DNA from: JAZRWQ01 sp045541395
Lineage (GTDB): Bacteria; Bacillota; Clostridia; Oscillospirales; UMGS1783
Length of the DNA stretch: 64,000 nt
Reading direction: 5' to 3'
Assembly: GCA_045541395.1 (NCBI GenBank)
Contig: JAZQIZ010000001.1
Coordinates: 62,001 to 126,000, forward strand
In this document: one piece after another, positions 7,884 to 14,364 of the stretch
Numbering within the stretch: the stretch's first letter is position 1
How the letters are laid out: every line of letters starts with the position of its first letter
The notes under the pieces: generated by a model
The model's database searches: none
What the model was told of the DNA's origin: nothing
Seen by the model: only the letters and a program-made list of their open reading frames with translations
Program-made: the position numbers and the translations under genes

Positions 7884-9070
7884 TAAACTATAAAAAATTA
7901 GGCTTTCTTTGTTGTCTTGTGTATTTCGTAAGTTATATAACCCGTATTAATTACGGCGCTGCAATAGCTGAAATAGTTGCTGATATGCAAATAACCAAGG
8001 AAATGGCAAGCTATGCTGTAACCGGAAGCTTTATAACCTACGGTGTAGGGCAGATATTCAGCGGCATCTTAGGCGACAAATTTAAGCCAAGGCATTTAAT
8101 TGTAGTTGGACTTTTGGGTACCGCTATTGTAAATTTGTCGGTTGTATTCTTGCAAAGTATTGCTGCAATAACCGTAGTATGGTGTTTTAACGGCTTTTTC
8201 CAGGCCCTTATGTGGCCGCCCCTTGTTCGAATTCAATCTGAAAATATGACTGAGGAACAGTATGCTGTTTCCATAAGAAATGTTTCTGCTGCATCCTCAG
8301 TTGCAACCATTGCTATCTATGTTATTGTTCCTCTTGCAATTTCAATTTCCGGCTGGCGCATAGCGTTTTTATTTGCCGCAGCCGCCGCTTTGGTCACAAT
8401 CCTTATTTGGTATAAGGGCACTGCCAATATAAAAGAGGGAAGTGTTGCTTTGCAAAAGGATAACAGCCAAACTTCATCATTAAAGGGAAGCGGCATAATT
8501 TTATTCCTTTTGCCTATAATGATAGCCATTGTTTTGCAAGGCACTTTAAGAGACGGTATTACCACCTGGATGCCTTCTTATATTTCCGAGGTGTTCAATA
8601 TGGGAACATCCGCTTCCATTCTTACAGGGGCAGTGTTACCGATATTCAGTATTTTCAGCGTAAGTATTGCAACCTCCCTTGAAAGGAAAATAGGCAATCC
8701 TGTAAAAACAGGTGCACTGCTTTTCGGTATAGGACTATTTGGCTGTGCGGTTATGATCCCTCTTTATAAGGTAAGCGTTTTCATTTGTATTTTTCTTATG
8801 GCTCTTATTACCGCCTGTATGCACGGTGTGAATATAATGCTTATAGGCCGTATTCCTGCCTATTTCCAAAAATACGGCAAGGTTTCAACAATTTCGGGGA
8901 TACTTAACTCCTGTACTTATATAGGTTCTGCCGCCTCAACTTATGGCTTTGCAGTGCTTTCCGATAATTTCGGTTGGAGTATCACTATATGCTGTTGGGC
9001 GGTTTTAGGGCTTTTGGGTACTTTACTTTGTATTATTTGCATTAAGCACTGGAAAAAAATTTTTCAATAG
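7880..9070 (+). CDS. MFS transporter, organophosphate-antiporter-like
   Basis: Twelve-helix major facilitator protein of 396 residues. The early region ITRINYGAAIAEI and the motif QALMWPPLVRI resemble GlpT/UhpT-type organophosphate:phosphate antiporters, where WPP is conserved in the fifth helix region; GDKFKPRH is the MFS loop 2-3 motif. I chose ATG at 7880, overlapping the upstream stop by four bases, over an upstream TTG. Translational coupling to a phosphodiesterase suggests uptake of a phosphorylated compound such as glycerol-phosphate esters; this is inference. A terminator follows at once. Confidence 0.82.
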   Translation: MINYKKLGFLCCLVYFVSYITRINYGAAIAEIVADMQITKEMASYAVTGSFITYGVGQIFSGILGDKFKPRHLIVVGLLGTAIVNLSVVFLQSIAAITVVWCFNGFFQALMWPPLVRIQSENMTEEQYAVSIRNVSAASSVATIAIYVIVPLAISISGWRIAFLFAAAAALVTILIWYKGTANIKEGSVALQKDNSQTSSLKGSGIILFLLPIMIAIVLQGTLRDGITTWMPSYISEVFNMGTSASILTGAVLPIFSIFSVSIATSLERKIGNPVKTGALLFGIGLFGCAVMIPLYKVSVFICIFLMALITACMHGVNIMLIGRIPAYFQKYGKVSTISGILNSCTYIGSAASTYGFAVLSDNFGWSITICCWAVLGLLGTLLCIICIKHWKKIFQ

Positions 9071-9072
9071 AT

Positions 9073-9098
9073 AAAACGGCGCAACAGCGCCGTTTTTT
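9073..9098 (+). terminator. Terminator after MFS gene
   Basis: Perfect 10-bp GC-rich stem AAAACGGCGC / GCGCCGTTTT with AACA loop and T6 tail. Confidence 0.92.
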
Positions 9099-9099
9099 A

Positions 9100-9128
9100 T
9101 TGATTTTTCTCTTTGAATATTATATTAT
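9100..9128 (+). promoter_or_regulatory. Possible promoter of the 9156 gene
   Basis: TTGATT, 17 bp, TATTAT, directly after the preceding terminator. Confidence 0.4.
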
Positions 9129-9155
9129 ATCTGTAATAAAATAAAGGATACTCTT

Positions 9156-9773
9156 ATGAAAACAGTTTATATTATTTTTTCGCATACTGCCTCTAATATG
9201 GGTCGGTTTATACGGTTTATTACTAAAAATGAATATAACCACGTTTCTCTTTCGTTGAATAAAGCCTCCTATATGCTTTATTCCTTTGCCCGTCATTATG
9301 CTAAAGCACCTTTTTACGGCGGTTTTATAGAGGAATCGCCTTTGCGGTACAAAGGCGCCAAAATAAAAGTTTGTGAAATAGAAGTAACAGAAGAAAGCTA
9401 TAATATTCTGAATAATGAAATAAACAGTGCCCTTAAACAAAAGGATAAATATATTTATAATTTAATTTCAGCCATATTCTTTCCCTTTAGAAAAAGAATT
9501 TATTTAAATTATTCGTATACCTGCCTTGAATTTGCAGTGGATACTTTATCTAAGGCTCAAATAAATTCAGTTGAAAATAAGTTTTATTCCGTTGCGGATT
9601 TTGAGGATATGTTTAAGGATTATGTAATTTATGAGGGCGAATATACTCCTGATGATTCAATAGGCTGGGGAAACGATACATATAATATTAAGGCTTCGTT
9701 CGGTTTTCTTTTCAAATCAACTGCTATAAATATTTTAAAGCTTTTAGGTCGTTGCTTTCAAAAAAAGCAATAA
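9156..9773 (+). CDS. Predicted papain-fold (permuted NlpC/P60-like) protein
   Basis: A 205-residue protein with no signal peptide. The order of conserved features, an early His in EYNHVSLSL near residue 30 and a late Cys in YTCLEFAVD near 126, is that of circularly permuted NlpC/P60 (YiiX-like) papain folds, where the His comes before the Cys. Such proteins can be thiol hydrolases acting on peptides or lipids. The assignment is by motif order only and the substrate is unknown. AAAGG lies before the ATG. It is monocistronic between two hairpins. Confidence 0.5.
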   Translation: MKTVYIIFSHTASNMGRFIRFITKNEYNHVSLSLNKASYMLYSFARHYAKAPFYGGFIEESPLRYKGAKIKVCEIEVTEESYNILNNEINSALKQKDKYIYNLISAIFFPFRKRIYLNYSYTCLEFAVDTLSKAQINSVENKFYSVADFEDMFKDYVIYEGEYTPDDSIGWGNDTYNIKASFGFLFKSTAINILKLLGRCFQKKQ

Positions 9774-9791
9774 GCTTTTAGCTTATTGCTT
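9765..9791. terminator. Bidirectional terminator
   Basis: Perfect 11-bp stem AAGCAATAAGC / GCTTATTGCTT. On the minus strand a T-run follows, so it is strongest for the HAD-phosphatase gene; it overlaps both converging gene ends. Confidence 0.8.
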
Positions 9792-10467
9792 ATAATATGT
9801 TTTTCAGTTCGTAAAGGTTTTTTATTTCATAATCAATGGTAATATCCCTGTCACAAACATTTGCTTCAGGATTGAACCAGCATTTTTTAATACCTGCGTT
9901 TTGCGCACCTTGCATATCGGAAGAAAGCGAATCGCCCACAAGAAGTATCTCGTCGGTATTTGTAATATTTGCAGTTTTGATGCAGTGATCAAAAAAACGT
10001 TTATCCGGCTTGTTTACTCCGATTTCCTGGGAAATAAATAAATAATCAAAATACTTATCCAGTCCTGAAACGGAAAGTCTGCTATGTTGAGTGGAGGATA
10101 TGCCGTTAGTAACAACACAAAGGCAGTATTTATCCTTTAAATATTCAAGAATATCTATACAGCCTTCCACCATAACGTGCTGTAGGCTAAGGTTATCGTT
10201 ATACATAGTATTAAAAAGGGGAATATCTACCTCCTTTTTTAAAATGCTGAAAAAATCCTCGAACCTTTTAATTCTCAATTGCGGCAGAGTAACCTCTTTT
10301 TTTTCGAGCTTTTTCCAGTAACACATATTAATTTTTGAGTATAACGGATATACGTTTTCTTCGCGTTTAACACCAAAATGGTCCAACGTTTTATTAAGCG
10401 CGGCCTCTGCGCATTTTTCAAAATCCAAAAGTGTGCCGTCTATATCAAGAAAAATATATTTATACAT
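9790..10467 (-). CDS. HAD-superfamily (YjjG-type) nucleotidase
   Basis: HAD hydrolase, subfamily IA, closest in pattern to YjjG pyrimidine 5'-nucleotidases, which remove phosphate from (non-canonical) nucleoside monophosphates. Motif I is FLDIDGTLLDF (nucleophile Asp8, acid Asp10), motif II VVTNG, motif III the Lys of GVNKPDKRFF, and motif IV VGDSLSSDMQGA. An alpha-helical cap lies between motifs I and II. 225 residues is the normal length. GGAGG precedes the ATG. It has its own strong promoter, facing a promoter for the next operon. Confidence 0.82.
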   Translation of the reverse strand: MYKYIFLDIDGTLLDFEKCAEAALNKTLDHFGVKREENVYPLYSKINMCYWKKLEKKEVTLPQLRIKRFEDFFSILKKEVDIPLFNTMYNDNLSLQHVMVEGCIDILEYLKDKYCLCVVTNGISSTQHSRLSVSGLDKYFDYLFISQEIGVNKPDKRFFDHCIKTANITNTDEILLVGDSLSSDMQGAQNAGIKKCWFNPEANVCDRDITIDYEIKNLYELKNIL

Positions 10468-10495
10468 TGTATTTTCCTCCCGTAAACAGTATAAT
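10467..10495 (+). promoter_or_regulatory. Promoter of sugar-isomerase operon
   Basis: TTGTAT, 17 bp, TATAAT. The -10 shares bases with the -10 of the divergent promoter (AGTATAAT reads as a -10 on both strands). Confidence 0.55.
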
Positions 10496-10516
10496 ATATT
10501 TAATTAATTATGTCAA
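10488..10516 (-). promoter_or_regulatory. Promoter of HAD-phosphatase gene
   Basis: Minus strand: consensus TTGACA, 17 bp, TATACT, GGAGG before the ATG at 10467. Confidence 0.7.
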
Positions 10517-10546
10517 AAACTAATTAAAAATAGAAAGGGAAAATTT

Positions 10547-11335
10547 ATGAAAGAAAGATTCTGTATTGATTTTAATCTTCATCGCTCTGCCGATAATTAC
10601 AAGGAAAAGTTCGTCTTCTATAAAGAGGCGGGCTTTAACCGTATCTCTCTTGCAGGAAGCGGTTTTAAGGGTTTTATGGAGCCTGAACGTATAGTATGTT
10701 TTGCAAAAGATGCAAATGAAGCAGGCTTAAAGGTAGATAACTATCATCCTTATTTTGCAGATAACAAGTATCTGTGGTATAACTGTCCCGAAAGACAGGA
10801 AGTAATTAATAATAATCTTAAAGCCATTAAGGCTTGCGGTGAAGCCGGGATAGATTCTATTGTAATCCATCCAACCAGCGGCCCTAACAATCTGTTGGTT
10901 TCCGGTTTGGGTCTGGATGCTTTTGAGCAGTTTGTTGCTGCAGGTGAAAAATATAACGTGATTATTTGTATTGAAAATTTAAGAACCCACGTCCATATTG
11001 AATTTCTGTTCAATAATATTTCTTCTCCTTATCTTGCTTTGGTGCATGATACCGGTCATGAATTTGCTTTCAATAAGGGCATGGAATTCCCTAAAAAGTA
11101 CGGCAGGCTTGCATTTACCCATATTCATGATAATGACGGTTTTGATGATCTTCATCATCTTCCGGGGGATAATGACCTGAATTTTGCAAGAGTTGCCGCT
11201 ATGTATAAAGAAATAGGTTATGAAGGCCCTCTGCATCTTGAATCCGGTGTTAAAGATGAAAACTATAACGGTATGGATATGCCTTCTTTCTTAAAAGAAG
11301 CATATCAGCGCCTTGTTAATGTGTTCGGTGAATAA
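10547..11335 (+). CDS. Xylose-isomerase-like TIM-barrel protein
   Basis: Sugar phosphate isomerase/epimerase family (COG1082, AP-endonuclease-2-type TIM barrel). Likely metal ligands are the Glu in ICIENLRTH, Asp in VHDTGHEF, His in HIHDNDG and Glu in HLESG near the C-terminus, in the usual order on successive strands. 262 residues, cytoplasmic. GAAAGGG precedes the ATG. Its stop overlaps the start of a Nudix hydrolase by one base, and a YfcE-type phosphoesterase follows, so the three form an operon. The substrate is not determined; other members act on sugars, inosose or hydroxypyruvate. Confidence 0.78.
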   Translation: MKERFCIDFNLHRSADNYKEKFVFYKEAGFNRISLAGSGFKGFMEPERIVCFAKDANEAGLKVDNYHPYFADNKYLWYNCPERQEVINNNLKAIKACGEAGIDSIVIHPTSGPNNLLVSGLGLDAFEQFVAAGEKYNVIICIENLRTHVHIEFLFNNISSPYLALVHDTGHEFAFNKGMEFPKKYGRLAFTHIHDNDGFDDLHHLPGDNDLNFARVAAMYKEIGYEGPLHLESGVKDENYNGMDMPSFLKEAYQRLVNVFGE

Positions 11336-11802
11336 TGATAAATACAACACTTTGCTATATAGAACAAGAAAATAAATACCTTATGCTTCACCGTATAAAA
11401 AAAGAAAACGATCTTAATAAAGATAAATGGATCGGCATCGGCGGTAAGTTCGAAGATAAAGAAAGCCCTGAGGATTGCCTTCTGCGAGAAGTTAAAGAGG
11501 AAACAGGTCTTACTTTAAATTCTTTTGCTTACAAAGGGATAGTTACCTTTGTTTCCGATAAGTATCCAACAGAATATATGCATCTTTTTAAGTCTGATTC
11601 TTTTGTCGGCACATTAAAGGAATGTGATGAAGGAGTGTTGGAATGGGTTGAAAAAGAATTTATTCTCAGCCTTCCTCTTTGGGAAGGAGACAAAATCTTT
11701 TTAAAGCTTTTAGATGAAAACGTTCCTTTCTTTTCCTTAAAGCTTGAATATTGCGGTGATAGGCTGCAAAGTGCCGTTCTAAACGGAGAAAGGATTAAAT
11801 AA
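11335..11802 (+). CDS. Nudix hydrolase (MutT-like)
   Basis: Hydrolyses a nucleoside diphosphate linked to another moiety, most likely an oxidised dNTP or a related pyrophosphate. Residues 37-59 match the Nudix box GX5EX7REVXEEXGU exactly (ending REVKEETGL). The layout, with NDLNKDKWIGIGGK before the box, resembles 8-oxo-dGTP diphosphatases of Gram-positive bacteria. 155 residues. Start overlaps the previous stop by one base; the next gene begins two bases after its stop. Confidence 0.88.
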   Translation: MINTTLCYIEQENKYLMLHRIKKENDLNKDKWIGIGGKFEDKESPEDCLLREVKEETGLTLNSFAYKGIVTFVSDKYPTEYMHLFKSDSFVGTLKECDEGVLEWVEKEFILSLPLWEGDKIFLKLLDENVPFFSLKLEYCGDRLQSAVLNGERIK

Positions 11803-11803
11803 T

Positions 11804-12349
11804 ATGAAAATTATGATTGCATCAGATATTCACGGATCAGCTTTTTACTGCCGGCAGCTGTTGGATGCTATGGAAAAGGAAAATCCCGATAAACTTCTGC
11901 TTTTGGGTGATATTCTTTATCACGGTCCACGAAATGACCTTCCGGAAGAATACGGCCCTAAAACCGTAATTCAAATGCTCAATAGTATAAAAGAGAAAAT
12001 AATCTGTGTTCGCGGCAATTGTGATACCGAAGTGGATCAGATGGTCCTTGAGTTTCCCATTATGGCAGATTACAGTATTCTGTTCTTTGATTCTCATATG
12101 GTTTACGCTACTCACGGACATCATTACAATGAAGCAAATCCTCCTCATCTCAATAAGGGCGACGTTCTTTTGAACGGACATACCCACGTTTCAAATTGTA
12201 CCGTTCATCCGAATTTTGTGTATATGAATCCCGGGTCTGTTTCCATTCCTAAAATGGGTACGAAGCACAGTTATATGATCTATGAAGACAGTACTTTTAC
12301 CTGGAAAGATTTGCAGGGCGAACCCTATAATAAATATTCATTTAAATAA
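11804..12349 (+). CDS. yfcE: YfcE-type metallophosphoesterase
   Basis: Small calcineurin-like phosphodiesterase. The metal-binding motifs are in order: DIHG (Asp8, His10), GDI, GNCD, THGHH and GHTHV near residue 126. YfcE homologues of about 180 residues hydrolyse artificial phosphodiesters; the natural substrate is unsettled. Last gene of the operon with the isomerase-like and Nudix proteins, followed by a strong terminator. Confidence 0.85.
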   Translation: MKIMIASDIHGSAFYCRQLLDAMEKENPDKLLLLGDILYHGPRNDLPEEYGPKTVIQMLNSIKEKIICVRGNCDTEVDQMVLEFPIMADYSILFFDSHMVYATHGHHYNEANPPHLNKGDVLLNGHTHVSNCTVHPNFVYMNPGSVSIPKMGTKHSYMIYEDSTFTWKDLQGEPYNKYSFK

Positions 12350-12354
12350 AAAAA

Positions 12355-12376
12355 GCGGCAGTCATTTGACTGCCGC
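12355..12376. terminator. Bidirectional terminator
   Basis: Perfect 10-bp stem GCGGCAGTCA / TGACTGCCGC with a TT loop and A/T runs on both sides, between converging genes. Confidence 0.9.
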
Positions 12377-12388
12377 ATATATTTTTAT

Positions 12389-13993
12389 TTAGGCCTTTTT
12401 CTTGGATATCTTACCAATAATAAAGAGAACCAGAACCATAACAACTATCATAATAGGAAGGGCAATAAGCCAGTTCTGTACGAAAGCCGCTAAAATGTAA
12501 CCAACAGCGGAAACGCCTGCAACTAACAGTGCGTAAGGAAGCTGAGTGGAAACGTGGTTCAAGTGGTTGCACTGAGCACCGGTAGACGCCATAATCGTGG
12601 TGTCGGAAATAGGTGAGCAGTGGTCGCCGCAAACTGCGCCTGCAAGGCAAGCGGATACTGCAATAACAAGAAGTTCGCCTTCAAAGCCTGCATTAACAAC
12701 AATAGGAATAAGAATACCGAAGGTACCCCAAGATGTGCCGGTTGCAAAGGAAAGGCCAATAGCAATGAGGAATATAACTGCAGGTAAGAACAGCTTAAGT
12801 GTTTCTGCATTTGCAAGTAAGCTTTCAACAAATACGTCAGCACCGAGCAAGCCGGTCATTGTGCAAAGAGTCCATGCGAAGGTAAGAATAAGAATGGCGG
12901 GAACCATAGACTTAAAGCCTTCGGGAATAGCTTCCATACACTGCTTAAAGGTAAGTATTCTGCGGCACATATAGTAAATTATCACAAATATGAGGGCAAG
13001 AATAGAACCTAAAGGCAAACCTAAAGTAGCATCGCAATCACCAAACGCGGTAATAAGATCAACACCGCCAAAGAATCCGCCGGTGTAAAGCATACCAACA
13101 ACGCAAAGAACAATAAGAACAACTATGGGGAGAATAAGGTCAATAACTTTACCCTTGGGGTTGCTTTCTTCAACTTCTGCATTAGCATAAGGTCTGTCGG
13201 GAGTAGTGTAAATATCGCCGTTTTCAGCATTGTCTTCGTGCTTCTTCATGGGGCCGAAGTCAACCTTCATAACAGCAATAGCTATCATCATTACAATAGT
13301 AAGTAAAGAGTAGAAGTTATAAGGAATAGCCTTAATGAAAAGCTCAATACCGTTGTAGCCTTCAACAACACCTGCTACAGCAGCAGCCCAGGAAGAAACG
13401 GGGGCTATCATACAAACAGGAGCAGCGGTAGCGTCAATTATGTAAGCAAGCTTTGCGCGGGAAACCTTCTGCTTATCGGTTACAGGACGCATAACAGAAC
13501 CTACTGTAAGGCAGTTAAAATAGTCGTCAACAAAGATAAGGCAGCCTAAAGCGGTGGTAGCGAGCATAGCGCCGGTACGGGAGTTGATCTTCTTAGCAGC
13601 CCAGTTACCGTATGCAGCGGAACCGCCTGCACGGTTAATAAGAATAACAATAGCGCCTAAGGTTACAAGGAAAACAAGAATACCAACGTTACCTGCATCG
13701 GCAAGAGAACCTATAAAGCCGGTGTTTACAAGGCCGTAATAGGTGTTTTCCAGATTAAAGTTGCCGTAGAAAAGAGCGCCTGCCAAAATACCAACGAACA
13801 GGGAAGAATAAACTTCCTTGGTGATAAGAGCAAGAGCAATGGCGATTACAGGGGGTAAAAGAGCCCAACCTGTTGCATACAGATCGCTCTGGTAATCTTC
13901 GCTGCCGAAATCAGCTGCGCTTGCAGCTACAACACACAGAGAAGCAACAACCAATACAACCATAAGTATGCGGAAAAACTTCTGCTTTGTCAT
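12389..13993 (-). CDS. lysW: NhaC-family carrier, probable lysine transporter
   Basis: Polytopic membrane protein of 534 residues with about 12 hydrophobic segments, from the NhaC Na+/H+ antiporter superfamily; GDHCSPISDTTIMAS is the family signature. A cleavable-looking N-terminal hydrophobic segment ends in ASAADFG. What changes the annotation is the leader: a lysine riboswitch with its own terminator sits directly upstream, and NhaC-superfamily genes under lysine riboswitches have been predicted to import lysine (LysW). The symbol follows that prediction and is not shown by the protein sequence alone. AGGAGG precedes the ATG. Confidence 0.75.
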   Translation of the reverse strand: MTKQKFFRILMVVLVVASLCVVAASAADFGSEDYQSDLYATGWALLPPVIAIALALITKEVYSSLFVGILAGALFYGNFNLENTYYGLVNTGFIGSLADAGNVGILVFLVTLGAIVILINRAGGSAAYGNWAAKKINSRTGAMLATTALGCLIFVDDYFNCLTVGSVMRPVTDKQKVSRAKLAYIIDATAAPVCMIAPVSSWAAAVAGVVEGYNGIELFIKAIPYNFYSLLTIVMMIAIAVMKVDFGPMKKHEDNAENGDIYTTPDRPYANAEVEESNPKGKVIDLILPIVVLIVLCVVGMLYTGGFFGGVDLITAFGDCDATLGLPLGSILALIFVIIYYMCRRILTFKQCMEAIPEGFKSMVPAILILTFAWTLCTMTGLLGADVFVESLLANAETLKLFLPAVIFLIAIGLSFATGTSWGTFGILIPIVVNAGFEGELLVIAVSACLAGAVCGDHCSPISDTTIMASTGAQCNHLNHVSTQLPYALLVAGVSAVGYILAAFVQNWLIALPIMIVVMVLVLFIIGKISKKKA

Positions 13994-14013
13994 ATTAATC
14001 CTCCTAAAATAAA

Positions 14014-14046
14014 ATTCGTGAGATGTTATGGATACACCTCACGAAT
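14014..14046 (-). terminator. Riboswitch-controlled terminator
   Basis: Minus strand: ATTCGTGAG pairs with CTCACGAAT and the stem extends by TGT/ACA; a TTTTATTTT tail follows. Positioned between the lysine aptamer and the AGGAGG of the carrier gene, so lysine binding should favour termination. Confidence 0.85.
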
Positions 14047-14055
14047 ATATATCAT

Positions 14056-14213
14056 GATAGCTCTCCACATAAATGTGACAGTATACTGCATATTCTGCAA
14101 TATCCCAGCGGTAAAAATAACAGGCTTTAAATTACCGCTTCGGCAAATACTCCTTTCATATGCCACAATGCCCGTATATAAGACATATTACTTATAGTAT
14201 CCGCGCCTCTACC
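14056..14213 (-). promoter_or_regulatory. Lysine riboswitch (L-box) aptamer
   Basis: Read on the minus strand the conserved L-box blocks come in order: GGTAGAGGCGCG at the 5' end, an AGTAA loop, AAAGGAG followed by GCCGAAGCGG, CCGCTGGG, ACTGTCA, and TGTGGAGAGCTATC at the 3' end. GGTAG at 14209-14213 pairs with CTATC at 14056-14060 to close P1. The length (158 nt) is normal. Other genes under this class are lysine biosynthesis and transport genes. Confidence 0.93.
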
Positions 14214-14230
14214 CATAGTTCATCTCAGAA

Positions 14231-14259
14231 CTTATAATATTTAGTTTATAATAACTTAA
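14231..14259 (-). promoter_or_regulatory. Possible promoter of riboswitch-carrier transcript
   Basis: Minus strand: TTAAGT, 17 bp, TATAAG, ending about 18 bases before the aptamer. The -35 lies inside the 53-bp direct repeat and is a poor match, so the call is tentative. The rest of the stretch between the carrier and GH31 genes holds the riboswitch, the repeat and a terminator, and no gene. Confidence 0.4.
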
Positions 14260-14302
14260 TTTAAGTGAAAAAGCAATAGATTTATTAATTTTTTTTGAAT
14301 TT
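14250..14302. repeat. 53-bp direct repeat, copy 1
   Basis: Identical over 53 bases to 16826-16878, in the same orientation. It starts AATAACTTAATTTAAG and ends TTTTTTTTGAATTT, and contains the palindrome ACTTAATTTAAGT. This copy carries a relic of the last codons of ygiQ although it is separated from that gene by the GH31 gene. Confidence 0.95.
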
Positions 14303-14325
14303 ATTCGCCTTTTTTCGCAAAAAAA

Positions 14326-14351
14326 GAGGCTGTATTATTTGATACAGCCTC
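14326..14351 (-). terminator. Terminator after GH31 gene
   Basis: Minus strand: GAGGCTGTAT / ATACAGCCTC, a perfect 10-bp stem with 6-nt loop, followed by T5-7. Confidence 0.9.
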
Positions 14352-14364
14352 CGCAAAGTAAAGG

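Noticed and set aside
9120..9440. Minus-strand ORF overlapping the 9156 gene
   Set aside because: The plus-strand gene has a ribosome site, a full-length frame and family motifs; the minus frame has none of these.
12597..12974. Plus-strand ORFs inside the lysine-carrier gene
   Set aside because: They are antisense shadows of hydrophobic codons; no start signal.
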